A DNA stretch of 64,000 bases from the NCBI GenBank assembly GCA_964430245.1, contig CAYSEW010000003.1:92251-156250 (forward strand), in the 5' to 3' direction. The DNA comes from CAYSEW01 sp964430245. Lineage in GTDB: Bacteria > Bacteroidota > Bacteroidia > Flavobacteriales_D > Parvicellaceae. The stretch's first letter is position 1; every line of letters begins with the position of its first letter. Shown piece by piece: positions 9,040 to 18,859 of this stretch. A program made the position numbers and the translations under genes. The notes under the pieces were generated by a model that was not told where the DNA came from, ran no database searches, and worked only from the letters and a program-made list of their open reading frames with translations.

Positions 9040-12000
9040 TTAATTGGTCTCAGAGTCCCAAACATACTCAGAAATAACTGCATTGTTTTTGAAATAAAAT
9101 GTTCCCCACCTAGAGACTACTTTTCTAAACTCATCTCCTTTATTTCCTTTAACAACATATCGAATGATCGTGATTTCAACAACATCTCCTGAACTATTTG
9201 TACGCTCATGTTGTCTCTCAGTAACACCTTCAGGATAATCAATTGCAATTTGATCTTTATAGCTATCAACAATATCAGTTGGGTTGATTTCTTTGATATC
9301 ATCTATTTCACTATTCACTTTTTCATTACTTCTGATATCATTTGAAAGAGCATCACCTAAATTCTCTGAATGTTTATCCTGAAAAGCTTCAATTTCAGTT
9401 GTATTCATTTCTCTCATCATTTCCATTTCAGTTCTTTCAGAAAACCTTTCATCATCTAACATTTCCTTTTCTGTATAAACGTTGTATAATTTATCAGTGC
9501 TGGATTCTGCTCTTAAATTTTCCTTATCAGACTCTTTATCATGATACCTATCCATTTCAGGTATAACTACCTCTTCTCTTGATATATCAGCATCTTTAGC
9601 TAACTCTGAAATCTTAGTGTCTAATTCCTCTTTATTGTCATAATTTGAAAATGTATTGTTTCTTGCATTATTATCTAGAACAGCATCTTTATCTGAAACA
9701 TTATCCTTGTAATAATCTACTTCTGGTATATTTTCTTGCCTTGGAATATCAGATTCAACAGATAAAGTTGAGATTCTAGTATCTAATGACTCTTTACTGT
9801 CATAATTTGAATAAGTAATTGTTTTTAATCGATTTACATTTACTTCTTCAGTATAAGAAACATCATCCTTATATAATTCTACTTTAGGAGAATTATTTTT
9901 ACGAGGTTCATCTCTATCAATAGCAACCAAAGATTGGTCTGATTCCAATTTTTCCTTAGCAGTATAATTATCAATCGAAAGCTCCTTACCTCCTTCAATC
10001 CTACTATCTTCAATACTTGTTAAAGCATCCTTATAGTAATCGGTTTTAGGGATATTTTCTTGCCTAGGCAAATCTCTATCTAAATCATTTTCAGCTATTT
10101 GATTTATTAATTCTTCTGTATTCTCATGATTTTCAGTTGAAACTTGATTACCATAATCAATTCTTTGATCCATAACATTGGATTCCATATCTTTAAAATG
10201 ATCGAGCTGAGGAATTGTTTTTAGCCTATTGTCATCCGCATCTTGTTGCTCTTTTGTACGCTCAGTCTTTATTTTGTCAATTTCATATAGCCTGTCTGAA
10301 TTTTCCTTTATATGATCTTCTAGCACATCAGATTTTTCTTTAAATTCTGTATCCTTTATCTCACTAATTAGTCTTTGTTTTTCATCGTCTTGTTCAATCC
10401 TTCCTTTAAATATTAGATTATCAATTTCACTTTCACTGTACTTTCCTGTAACTTCCTCACCATATAAAACAGTATAATTATCTATTTGATTTTTAGAGGG
10501 ATCAATATTGTTGGCATTATTGGCTTTTTCAGCAGCCAACCTATCTAATATATCGTTGATCTCCCTTATTTTATCTTTAGGATATGTCGCATCATTTTGA
10601 ATATTCAATGCATCCTGAAACCTCTTCAAAGCCAGCCTATATTTTTTTTGTTCGAATGCCGAATTACCAGCTTTAATTAAATTATTAAATTGAAGTGTAG
10701 ATTTTTCTTTACTTGCTGCAGTCATTCTATCCTCTTCTACTTTTCTTATTTGTTCTGGCGGATATGGATCAGTTGGTTTCAATCCTTTAGCTCTACGATA
10801 AAGTTCCAATGCTTTATTATAATTTTTATCTGCATACATCTTATCTGCAACCTCAATGATCTTCTGATATTGCTTGTCTAATTCTTCATCTGCAACTTCT
10901 AGCATCCTGTTATTGATCCAATCGATCTGTTCTTGAGGGTAACTCTCATCAGATTTAGTATCAAATGCCTGCTTGTAATAATTTTTTGCTTTGGACCATT
11001 GTTCAGCATCTCTAGCAGCATCTGCCTGATTGATCAATTTATTATATTTATCTGTTATTGCTTGAAGTTTTTCTTCATTTTGTTTATTCTCTAATAGGTC
11101 TTTAAGAGTTCTATCAATTTCAGCAATTTTTTGATCAGGATATCCATCTTCTGGATTCATGTTTTTAGCTCGTAAAAAAAGTTCTTTAGCTTTATCGTAA
11201 TTCTTGGCATTGAACTGATCATCAGCTGCAGCAATTAATTTATCATATTGTTGCTTAAATTCATCTTCTGTTTCCTTTTTCATTTGATCATTGATCCAAT
11301 CGAGCTGCTCCTGAGGATAAGATGCTGAACCATCTACCATATTAGCATCTCTATAAAATTGTTTGGCTTTCATCCATTCCTTTGCATCTCGTGCTGCATC
11401 AGCTTTAGCTATAAAGTCATTATATTTTGAATTCTTTTCATTTGATGCCGCCTGATTTTTTAATTTAATTTCAATCTCTGCTAATTTTTGTTTTGGGTAA
11501 TATTCTTGATTATACAATGCCAATGCTGCCTCAAATGAAGTTTTTGATTTTTCATAATCGTCTTCAGAGAACTCTCTATCTGCTTTAGCAATTAATTCAT
11601 CATATTGCTTACGTTTACTGGACTCATTTTCAGCGTTAGCTTTAAGTTCTTCTAATTTTTTATTAATCTCTTCAACTCTATTTTTTGGATATTCTTTTTC
11701 ATATAACTTTAATGCATTTTTATAGCTGATAAGAGCTAAGTCCCATTTTTCTGATTCATATTCATTATCTGCCTGTGCTATAAGTTTGTTATATTCCCTG
11801 TTCTGATCCTCAAGTTGAGCTGTTAACCTTCTTATTTCCCTGATTTTCTCTAAAGGGTATGATTCTGTAGGTTTTAGGTCTTTAGCCTTATTATAAGTTA
11901 ATAGAGCCTGCTCATAATCTTTATTGGCTAAAAACTCATCTGCCTTCTGAATAATTTCATCATAATCTTTCTGAAGATTAACTCTTTTTTCTTCCTCAAT

Positions 12001-14130
12001 TTTTAAATTAATGGCCTCTATTTCTTTTTGAGGATAGATCTCAGAAGGTTTTAAATTATAGGCAGATGTATATAGGTCTTTACTTTCATTCCAACTTTTA
12101 GCATCTCTTGCAGCATCTGCCTTAACAATTAATTCATTGTATTGATCCTGAATTTCTTGTAAAGAAGCCATTTCCTTTAACTTAGATTCTACTTTTAACA
12201 GCTTTTGTGTGACTACAATATTATCAGGAAATATTGACTTTGCATTTTCATATTGCTCCTTTGCTTTATCGAATTCCAAAATTGCAAAGCTCTTATCACC
12301 TTCTGATAATAATTGATCAAATTCTAGCTGTTTTTTATCTTCCTCCTCTTTTTGCTGCTTTTCTTCTGCAATTTTAATATCAATTTCTTTAAGCTTTTCT
12401 TTAGGGTAAGGTTCTTCAGAATATATTGTCAATGCATTATTATAATCTCTTTTGGCTTCTTCCCATCTATTGTTATTGAAAGAATTATCAGCAGCGGTTA
12501 TAATATCATCATAACGTTGTTTTTTAGCTGCTTCATCTTGAGCAATACGATCTAATTTAGTATTGATTTCATCGATTTTCTGTTGAGGATAGAGCTCATC
12601 AGATTTTAATTTTTTCGCATCTACATATATTGCCTTAGCCTCTTCCCATTTTTCTGAATAGTAAAGTCCATCTGCCTTAATAATCAATTCGTCATACTGT
12701 CTTTTAAGTTCTGCTTGTTGTTGTTGAAGCTCTTCAATCTCCTTTAATTTTGCTTCAATATCATTTATTTTATTTTTTGGATATGCCTCTTCTGGCTTGA
12801 TTGTTAAAGCTTCATTGTATGAAGATTTCGCATCTTTGTAATCCTGATTATCAAAATAGCTATCTGCTTTATCTATAAGATCTTGATAACGTTTATCTGT
12901 TAAAGCTTGTTGAGCAGCTTCTGATTTTAATTTTTCAGCTTTAGTTATCTGCTCATTTGGGTATTGTTCAGAAGGTTTTATCCTTAGCGCGTCTCTGTAT
13001 TTAGAAATAGCCAAATCAAAATCTTTAGCTGTTAAAGCTTGATCAGCATCAGCTATTAATTTATTATAATTCTGTTCATTGGCTTGTTCTTTTGCTATAA
13101 TCCCATCAATTTGTATAATTCTATCCTTTGGATCTCTTTCCGTTGGTTTAATAGCAGAGGCTTCATTGTATATTTTTTTAGCATTAGGCCAATCTTTTTT
13201 ATCAAAAGCTTTTTTAGCCTCTATCATTTTATCCTGATATTGTTTATTTATCTCAGCATTGGCTAGATCATCTTTCCGTTTATTCGCTTCTTGAATTTTA
13301 ACATAGGGAACCTGATCACCTGGTTTTAATGACTTTGATTGTTCATAAACAGCAATGGCTTCGTCAAATTTATTAGATGACAATAAATTATCACCTTTCT
13401 GTATCAATAATTCAAATTCAGCATTCTTCTTTTTCTCTTCTTCTTGGAGCACTAAGTTTTTCTCTGCATCCTTAATCTTTTGTTGAACATTTGCATCCTC
13501 CTTAATCTTTAATGCTTCTTTATATTTAATAATAGCAACACTATAATTTTTCTTAGAAAATTCTGTATTCCCCTGAGCAACCATTTTGCGGAAAAGATCT
13601 TCTTGTTGCCTTTGCTTGTTGGCTACCTGCTTTAAAAATTTCTCTATTTCATTTTTACGTTGATTTAAATAAGTATAATCCCAATCTAATTTACTGGTTG
13701 ATGGATCTATTCTTGCTTTACCAACTGGTTTATTGGTAACTATTGAATAATCAACTTCTGGTTGTTCTTTAAATAAAGTTACGCTAGGTTCAATAAATGT
13801 TTTTTTCTCCACCTCATCAGCATAATACCCTTTTTTTGCATCTAATATTAATGTTTTTGAAACATAACCAGCTTTAGAAAATATTAATTCAAAAATATGA
13901 CCAAATTCACAATGCATCTCCTGATATTTCCCATTAGAAGCTGTTGTTTCTGTCTTAAAAACAGAACCATCCCTTTTAATCACAACTTTAACTCCCTCTA
14001 ATTTACTCCCAGATTTATTGGTCACTTTACCAGAAAATATCAATACAGGGTCATCCTGTCCTATTATAGTGTTGAACACAGAAATAGTCAAAATAAAATT
14101 TAATACTATTATATGTTTAATCAATCTCAT
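9040..14130 (-). CDS. Giant exported protein with about 17 TPR-like repeats
   Basis: 1696 residues. A signal peptide (about 1-24) is followed by a carboxypeptidase-regulatory-like beta-sandwich (about 30-110). About 17 tandem helical repeats of 45-70 residues then run from about 160 to 1170. Each has the frame Y-x-x-L-I-x-x-A-D-x-x-x-x-x-x-x-W/Y-x-x-A-K-x-x-Y-x-x-A, then P-x-E-x-Y-P-x-x-K-I-x-E-I. A second, acidic region (about 1200-1600) repeats a D-x-Y-K-D unit about seven times. The C-terminus has a YPEGVTE start and a WGTFYFKN motif near the end, which I have seen in other Bacteroidota TPR proteins. A surface or periplasmic scaffold role is plausible but unproven. Confidence 0.75.
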   Translation of the reverse strand: MRLIKHIIVLNFILTISVFNTIIGQDDPVLIFSGKVTNKSGSKLEGVKVVIKRDGSVFKTETTASNGKYQEMHCEFGHIFELIFSKAGYVSKTLILDAKKGYYADEVEKKTFIEPSVTLFKEQPEVDYSIVTNKPVGKARIDPSTSKLDWDYTYLNQRKNEIEKFLKQVANKQRQQEDLFRKMVAQGNTEFSKKNYSVAIIKYKEALKIKEDANVQQKIKDAEKNLVLQEEEKKKNAEFELLIQKGDNLLSSNKFDEAIAVYEQSKSLKPGDQVPYVKIQEANKRKDDLANAEINKQYQDKMIEAKKAFDKKDWPNAKKIYNEASAIKPTERDPKDRIIQIDGIIAKEQANEQNYNKLIADADQALTAKDFDLAISKYRDALRIKPSEQYPNEQITKAEKLKSEAAQQALTDKRYQDLIDKADSYFDNQDYKDAKSSYNEALTIKPEEAYPKNKINDIEAKLKEIEELQQQQAELKRQYDELIIKADGLYYSEKWEEAKAIYVDAKKLKSDELYPQQKIDEINTKLDRIAQDEAAKKQRYDDIITAADNSFNNNRWEEAKRDYNNALTIYSEEPYPKEKLKEIDIKIAEEKQQKEEEDKKQLEFDQLLSEGDKSFAILEFDKAKEQYENAKSIFPDNIVVTQKLLKVESKLKEMASLQEIQDQYNELIVKADAARDAKSWNESKDLYTSAYNLKPSEIYPQKEIEAINLKIEEEKRVNLQKDYDEIIQKADEFLANKDYEQALLTYNKAKDLKPTESYPLEKIREIRRLTAQLEDQNREYNKLIAQADNEYESEKWDLALISYKNALKLYEKEYPKNRVEEINKKLEELKANAENESSKRKQYDELIAKADREFSEDDYEKSKTSFEAALALYNQEYYPKQKLAEIEIKLKNQAASNEKNSKYNDFIAKADAARDAKEWMKAKQFYRDANMVDGSASYPQEQLDWINDQMKKETEDEFKQQYDKLIAAADDQFNAKNYDKAKELFLRAKNMNPEDGYPDQKIAEIDRTLKDLLENKQNEEKLQAITDKYNKLINQADAARDAEQWSKAKNYYKQAFDTKSDESYPQEQIDWINNRMLEVADEELDKQYQKIIEVADKMYADKNYNKALELYRRAKGLKPTDPYPPEQIRKVEEDRMTAASKEKSTLQFNNLIKAGNSAFEQKKYRLALKRFQDALNIQNDATYPKDKIREINDILDRLAAEKANNANNIDPSKNQIDNYTVLYGEEVTGKYSESEIDNLIFKGRIEQDDEKQRLISEIKDTEFKEKSDVLEDHIKENSDRLYEIDKIKTERTKEQQDADDNRLKTIPQLDHFKDMESNVMDQRIDYGNQVSTENHENTEELINQIAENDLDRDLPRQENIPKTDYYKDALTSIEDSRIEGGKELSIDNYTAKEKLESDQSLVAIDRDEPRKNNSPKVELYKDDVSYTEEVNVNRLKTITYSNYDSKESLDTRISTLSVESDIPRQENIPEVDYYKDNVSDKDAVLDNNARNNTFSNYDNKEELDTKISELAKDADISREEVVIPEMDRYHDKESDKENLRAESSTDKLYNVYTEKEMLDDERFSERTEMEMMREMNTTEIEAFQDKHSENLGDALSNDIRSNEKVNSEIDDIKEINPTDIVDSYKDQIAIDYPEGVTERQHERTNSSGDVVEITIIRYVVKGNKGDEFRKVVSRWGTFYFKNNAVISEYVWDSETN

Positions 14131-14217
14131 TATAACTTCAAAATATTGTAAAATTTTAATTTAGCTATAGCAAATCATAGTTTAAACGATATTTTACAAA
14201 ATTCGTTACCTATTTCA

Positions 14218-14225
14218 CAAAAATA
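14218..14225 (-). promoter_or_regulatory. -7 box upstream of the giant repeat gene
   Basis: On the minus strand this reads TATTTTTG, a full TAnnTTTG match, about 88 bases before the start codon at 14130. It would give a leader of roughly 80 bases. No -33 TTG is evident at the expected distance, so this is a weak call. The remaining sequence to 14294 is AT-rich with no gene seen. Confidence 0.3.
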
Positions 14226-14294
14226 AGACATCATATCCTATTAATAATTAAGTCTATTAATTATTACAAACAATTCTATTAAAAGTTCAATAGA

Positions 14295-14864
14295 TTATTT
14301 AAAAAAATAAAAACTTAATAACGCTAATAAATTAATAGAATACAAACTACAGATAAAAGCAATGAAAAGTATAAATCTATACTTACCTATAAATATTTGT
14401 TGTTTTAATCTATTACCTTTTAAACAAATAATTGAGCTTAGCCCTAAACAAGCAAAATAAGTATAAAGCACATAATTATTATGAATAATCAAAACTGGAG
14501 AGAGCAACATTATTATACCAAATAAATAATTAGAGTATATACTATTATCATTTGAGTAAAAGTGTTTCAAAAATATTATACCGGCAACCAATAAAGATAA
14601 AATTGCCAAAAGACTAAACCACTGTATTATTAATGGATTTAAAAAAGTAAACATATGAATTGGTACACCAATAGATATTATAAATATTAATAAAGAAAAT
14701 ATAGAGACAGGGGATTTAACAAGAAAACACAATGCTAAAAATGGAATCAAAAATGGAAATATAGGGATAGGAGGTACAAAATCACCTAAAGTTAACATAT
14801 TAGACAATGCATAAATAAAATATAATAATGTTAAATAAAAAGTTAATTTTTTATCCCATCTCAT
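14295..14864 (-). CDS. Polytopic membrane protein of unknown function
   Basis: This 189-residue protein is almost entirely hydrophobic, with about five or six TM segments: roughly residues 8-24, 31-48, 52-72, 78-98, 107-132 and 160-185. I see no conserved motif or family signature. It has its own promoter (see 14895-14924) and no close same-strand neighbour: 163 bases separate it from the giant repeat gene downstream and 169 bases from the gene upstream. Function cannot be assigned. Confidence 0.5.
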   Translation of the reverse strand: MRWDKKLTFYLTLLYFIYALSNMLTLGDFVPPIPIFPFLIPFLALCFLVKSPVSIFSLLIFIISIGVPIHMFTFLNPLIIQWFSLLAILSLLVAGIIFLKHFYSNDNSIYSNYLFGIIMLLSPVLIIHNNYVLYTYFACLGLSSIICLKGNRLKQQIFIGKYRFILFIAFICSLYSINLLALLSFYFFK

Positions 14865-14894
14865 CTAATAATGTCATTTTTTTAAAATTAAAAT

Positions 14895-14924
14895 CAAATA
14901 TAGTGTACCATAATTATAATTCAA
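14895..14924 (-). promoter_or_regulatory. Promoter of the 14295-14864 membrane protein gene
   Basis: On the minus strand, TTG (complement of CAA at 14922-14924) and TATATTTG (complement of 14895-14902) are separated by 19 bases. Both elements match the Bacteroidota consensus exactly. The predicted start of transcription is near 14888, about 24 bases before the ATG. Confidence 0.6.
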
Positions 14925-15000
14925 CGTTATAAGGGTGTAACTAGTATACGAGGCGATTAAAGTTAACTTCGAGGAAACTGGTTATTTCTGTAAGGTGGTG

Positions 15001-15034
15001 AATACCGTTACTAATTAGTAGCGGTATTCTCTTT
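15001..15034 (+). terminator. Long hairpin, probable terminator
   Basis: Positions 15001-15028 form a 28-base near-perfect inverted repeat (arms AATACCG and CGGTATT around a TACTAATTAGTA core), with a single T-G pair as the only non-Watson-Crick position. On the + strand it is followed by CTCTTTTATA, a moderate T-rich tail; on the minus strand there is none. It lies 5 bases beyond the stop of the minus-strand gene at 15034, so it could serve that operon by position. By its tail it fits a + strand transcript better. Confidence 0.45.
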
Positions 15035-15450
15035 TATACAAAGTATTCTTTGAATGATCTATATATTGAATAAATCGAAATAATTAAAATACTAAATACC
15101 CATAACCAATAGCCATAAGCAACTCCAGAACGATCTTCTAATTGAAAATACCAAAAAAGAGAAGATGAAATTGCTAAAATAATTACCGGAATCAATTTAT
15201 ATAATTTTACAGAAGACCTTTTAAACGACCAATAAAATAGTAAGATCACCCAAACAAGAACTAGAACATTTAAAAGGAAATATAAATAGTCAAAAATGGT
15301 TTCTATAAAAGCATATTCAGCTAATTGAAAAAAATACAGCTCAAAACCAGTTAAATTATTTTCAGTAAAACTATAAAACGGCAAAAAACAGGTTGTTATA
15401 AAAAAAATAAGGAGAAAGGAAACAATAAAATTTCTGTATTGTAAAATCAT
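15034..15450 (-). CDS. Small four-TM membrane protein of unknown function
   Basis: This 138-residue protein has hydrophobic segments at about residues 9-27, 45-74, 84-102 and 110-130. A charged YxSFKRSSVKLYK loop lies between the second and third. No family is recognised. Its ATG lies 2 bases after the stop of the HMG-CoA lyase gene, so it is almost certainly cotranscribed with it. A functional link is not known. Confidence 0.5.
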   Translation of the reverse strand: MILQYRNFIVSFLLIFFITTCFLPFYSFTENNLTGFELYFFQLAEYAFIETIFDYLYFLLNVLVLVWVILLFYWSFKRSSVKLYKLIPVIILAISSSLFWYFQLEDRSGVAYGYWLWVFSILIISIYSIYRSFKEYFV

Positions 15451-15452
15451 AA

Positions 15453-16301
15453 TTAAGGAAATATATCAGCTGCAATTTGCATCGATTTATTAAAAGCCAC
15501 TTCGTTTAAACCGTGAGAGATATTTCTTTTATTCAAAAAATAAATTAGATTTTCTGTTGCCATATTTCCCATTAACTGATCATCTGCCATTGGACATCCA
15601 CCATAACCTTTAATAGCACTATCAAATCTACCACATCCACTATTAATAGCACTTTCAATTTTCTCTTCCCAGGAGGAAGGGTTAGTATGTAAATGAGCTC
15701 CAAACTCTACATCTGGAAATTCATTAATGAGTTTTTCAAAAAGCCATTTAATATTTTCTCTATTACTTGTGCCAATAGTATCACTTAAAGAAAGGATCTT
15801 AATTCCAAATTCATTCAATAGTTTCTCCGACCAATGTGCTACAATATGAGGACTCCATTCATCACCGTATGGATTTCCAAAAGCCATAGAAAAATAGGTC
15901 ACTAATTCTTTATTGTTTTTTATACATAAATTTTGAACCTCTGCTAATCTATTTAAAGACTCTTTTATGTTTGAATTAATATTTCTTTCCTGAAAAGTTT
16001 CAGAGACAGAGAAAGGGAAGCCTAAATAACTAACCTCATCATATTGAACAGCTTCTTCTGCTCCTCTTTTATTGGCAACAATTACCAAAATTTTTGATTT
16101 TGTTGTGCTAAGGTCAAGTTTTGGTATTACTAATTTTGTATCTGCCATTTGAGGCATTGCCTTAGGGGAAACAAAACTTCCTGCATCTACTGTATGAAAA
16201 CCTACTTTTAGTAAAGAATTAATATACTTTACTTTTTCAGCAGTTGGAATCATATTTTTCAAACCCTGCATAGCATCTCTAGGGCACTCTATCAATTTCA
16301 T
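15453..16301 (-). CDS. Hydroxymethylglutaryl-CoA lyase
   Basis: Predicted to cleave HMG-CoA to acetoacetate and acetyl-CoA at the end of leucine breakdown. The 282-residue TIM-barrel protein starts with ECPRDAMQ, giving the catalytic Arg (R8) and metal Asp (D9). It has the metal-binding HLH (H203, H205) and the active-site Cys loop GGCPMAD (C236). The usual C-terminal GCPYAxGASGN is GCPMADDQLMGN here, which is typical of the Bacteroidota form as I recall it. Homocitrate-synthase-like enzymes share the fold, but the Cys loop favours HMG-CoA lyase. It heads a two-gene unit with a small membrane protein. Confidence 0.85.
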   Translation of the reverse strand: MKLIECPRDAMQGLKNMIPTAEKVKYINSLLKVGFHTVDAGSFVSPKAMPQMADTKLVIPKLDLSTTKSKILVIVANKRGAEEAVQYDEVSYLGFPFSVSETFQERNINSNIKESLNRLAEVQNLCIKNNKELVTYFSMAFGNPYGDEWSPHIVAHWSEKLLNEFGIKILSLSDTIGTSNRENIKWLFEKLINEFPDVEFGAHLHTNPSSWEEKIESAINSGCGRFDSAIKGYGGCPMADDQLMGNMATENLIYFLNKRNISHGLNEVAFNKSMQIAADIFP

Positions 16302-16383
16302 AATTATTGATTTTGCACTAAAATAAAGAAATTCATTATCCTTTAAAGGGTTTCAACTTAATAACCCAAGAAAATAGATAGAT

Positions 16384-18636
16384 TTATTTGACAAGAAACT
16401 TGGCAACTACATCAGAATCATCAATCACAGTAAATAGCTCATATATTCCAGCTCTATATCCATTTATTTCTAAATCATAGCTATGAGAACCAGCTAAAAG
16501 TCCATTAATATTAAACTCTTTAACGATCTGACCCAAAGAATTGATGACCTTAAACTGCACATCAGCATCTTCATTCAAATTAAAATTAATAGTTAAAAGG
16601 CCATTGTTATCAACAGGATTTGGAAATAAAGAAAGTGTAGGGTCAGCTGAAAAATCCTCTTCAACAACCTTTACATTTCCATCATAAGGTCTTGTGTTAT
16701 AAGCAGTACCTGTTACAATAATATCATTTAAGCTATCTAAAGGAGCAAAAGGAATAGTTGTCATTCCATTATCTACTATTCCTGTACCTAAAATATTATC
16801 ATTTTGAGTTAAGCAGATCAAAGCACCTTCTACATTACAATTCGTGATAGTTAATGAAGATGAACCTATATTTAATTCAGTAACATGAGATGCAGTAAGG
16901 TCAATAGGGTCTTGTGTTCTAATAACAACCGAAGGGTCACCAAAAAACACCCAAGTTTCAATTACCTCTCTACCCTGAAAACCATAATCATCCAACATTT
17001 GCATCTGACCGTTGTAAAATAAACCTCCCAATGTATATTTTTTATTTTCTTGATATGATTCAACCAATATATCAACGATCTCGTCCTGAGTTGCCATAGG
17101 TGGTGCCCAAGACATTAATATAGAAGAACCACAAACTGAAATTGCACCAGTAGTGCTATTTGAACCTGTTGCAAGCATCCATGCTTCAGACATACAAGAA
17201 CCTGTAGTGAAGGTCCCATTATTACACGCTACAGAAATAACAAATGGGTATTTACCTTCATTGGTACAAGAATTAATATGAGAAGAACTAAAGTTTCCTG
17301 TAACACAAACATTCTGAGCACCATGACCAGTATAATTAAATAAAGTAATTCCATCGTTAACAACATTTTTAATGTCATTACTATTAGGACTACCAGAAGC
17401 ATCAGCACCACCGTGAGAACCATCGTAGAACTCAAAAACTTCAGAAAAACCAAAATTCAAAAGATCTGTTCTAATGTTTCTTAAATGTTGCCAATCAGCC
17501 TCACCATCATCTCCATAACCCTGACCTTCATCTGAACCTAATCCAATGGCCTTTGAATACCAATCACCAGATAATGGATTCGTTTCATACTCCATATTTC
17601 TATCTAATATTTTTTGTAGATTTTGAGAAGTTGATGCACTGAACCTTCCAACAAACACATCCGGATACCAATCATTAGTACCTGCTAATAATCCGTATTT
17701 AGCATCAGACCACTTTATTTCCTGACCAGTGCTTCCAGCATTGTAGCAATTTACATCAGCATGATCACCAACCAATAATAAATAAATCATATCTGGATGA
17801 TTCTGATAATAATCACTAACATAATTATAGATCGATGATTGAGAATTACCCACTTCACTAATTGAAACAATTTCATTAGGAATTCCTTTTCTGTTTTTCC
17901 AATTCATGTAATCATTCATGTCTTCCATTAACTCATCCTTACATATGATTAACATGGATCCATCCTCTGCAACTGGATCGTATTTTTCAGCTTTATAATT
18001 CAAATATCTTTTTTGATTCATTTTGTGAACATTCTTTAAATGAACTCTTGACTCCTCTATTTCATTTAAACCAATTTCTTTAGTGTCATTGATCACTTTA
18101 ATATTGATCACATGGTACACCCTTAAAGTTTTAGTAACTGGATTATATTGAATTGGAGAAAATTCCACTACCTGTCCCCTAGTCGATCGAAAAACATAAG
18201 GATCTCTTAACTTAACTAATTCCCCTGGATAAAACTGATCAATTGAATATGTTTTCCCTTTAACAAAATCAACTGTAGCAGGATCAATATTTCTATATAA
18301 ATTACCTTTTGAAGGGGCAATTTCAACATTCATATAATCCGTATATGATGAGGATAGCAGATCTACAATTGTTAATCCGGTATTCGCTATTTGTATAGAA
18401 GCAGATATTTTTGGTATATCTGGATTATTAATATCTAAATTAGGTACACAATTATTAGCAGAAACAATAAAATGTTCAGACCCATTTATCATACCAACTG
18501 AATGAAAATTATAATCATCAAATTCTAAAGAAAGTGTGATACTATTAGAACTTTCAGAAATATATTTTATAACATTCTCTGCATGTAAATTAAAAGCTAA
18601 ATAAAATAGAATAAAAAGAGATAAAACTTTTTTCAT
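16384..18636 (-). CDS. Gingipain-like C25 cysteine protease with T9SS sorting domain
   Basis: 750 residues. The order is signal peptide (1-19), a propeptide-like region (about 20-220), a peptidase C25 domain (about 225-570) and a C-terminal T9SS module (about 670-750, with FPNPVDNNGLLTINFN and a YRAGIYELF strand). The catalytic pair is visible: H438 in NYTGHGAQN and C471 in ISVACNNGTF. Gingipains are secreted cysteine proteases first known from Porphyromonas. Relatives are widespread in marine Bacteroidota, where they may degrade protein outside the cell. Specificity (Arg or Lys) cannot be told. It is a single-gene unit. Confidence 0.9.
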   Translation of the reverse strand: MKKVLSLFILFYLAFNLHAENVIKYISESSNSITLSLEFDDYNFHSVGMINGSEHFIVSANNCVPNLDINNPDIPKISASIQIANTGLTIVDLLSSSYTDYMNVEIAPSKGNLYRNIDPATVDFVKGKTYSIDQFYPGELVKLRDPYVFRSTRGQVVEFSPIQYNPVTKTLRVYHVINIKVINDTKEIGLNEIEESRVHLKNVHKMNQKRYLNYKAEKYDPVAEDGSMLIICKDELMEDMNDYMNWKNRKGIPNEIVSISEVGNSQSSIYNYVSDYYQNHPDMIYLLLVGDHADVNCYNAGSTGQEIKWSDAKYGLLAGTNDWYPDVFVGRFSASTSQNLQKILDRNMEYETNPLSGDWYSKAIGLGSDEGQGYGDDGEADWQHLRNIRTDLLNFGFSEVFEFYDGSHGGADASGSPNSNDIKNVVNDGITLFNYTGHGAQNVCVTGNFSSSHINSCTNEGKYPFVISVACNNGTFTTGSCMSEAWMLATGSNSTTGAISVCGSSILMSWAPPMATQDEIVDILVESYQENKKYTLGGLFYNGQMQMLDDYGFQGREVIETWVFFGDPSVVIRTQDPIDLTASHVTELNIGSSSLTITNCNVEGALICLTQNDNILGTGIVDNGMTTIPFAPLDSLNDIIVTGTAYNTRPYDGNVKVVEEDFSADPTLSLFPNPVDNNGLLTINFNLNEDADVQFKVINSLGQIVKEFNINGLLAGSHSYDLEINGYRAGIYELFTVIDDSDVVAKFLVK

Positions 18637-18859
18637 AGAATAAGATTAATTTATGTCTAAATATACAAATTCAATTGAAACAGAATAGTTGCCTAAAAAG
18701 GGAATTATCAACTAATATTTTAAACAAATTGGAATCCTATATTAAATTATTTTGAATGTTAGAGGATAAACAATATTTAGACTTGATATTATATGATACC
18801 AATTTTTCAGATTTAAAGACAAGTAAATATTATATTCGCAGTTGGTTATCAAAAACAAT

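Noticed and set aside
9040..14130. Repeated DNA as a CRISPR or tandem array
   Set aside because: The repeats are in frame, diverged and protein-level.
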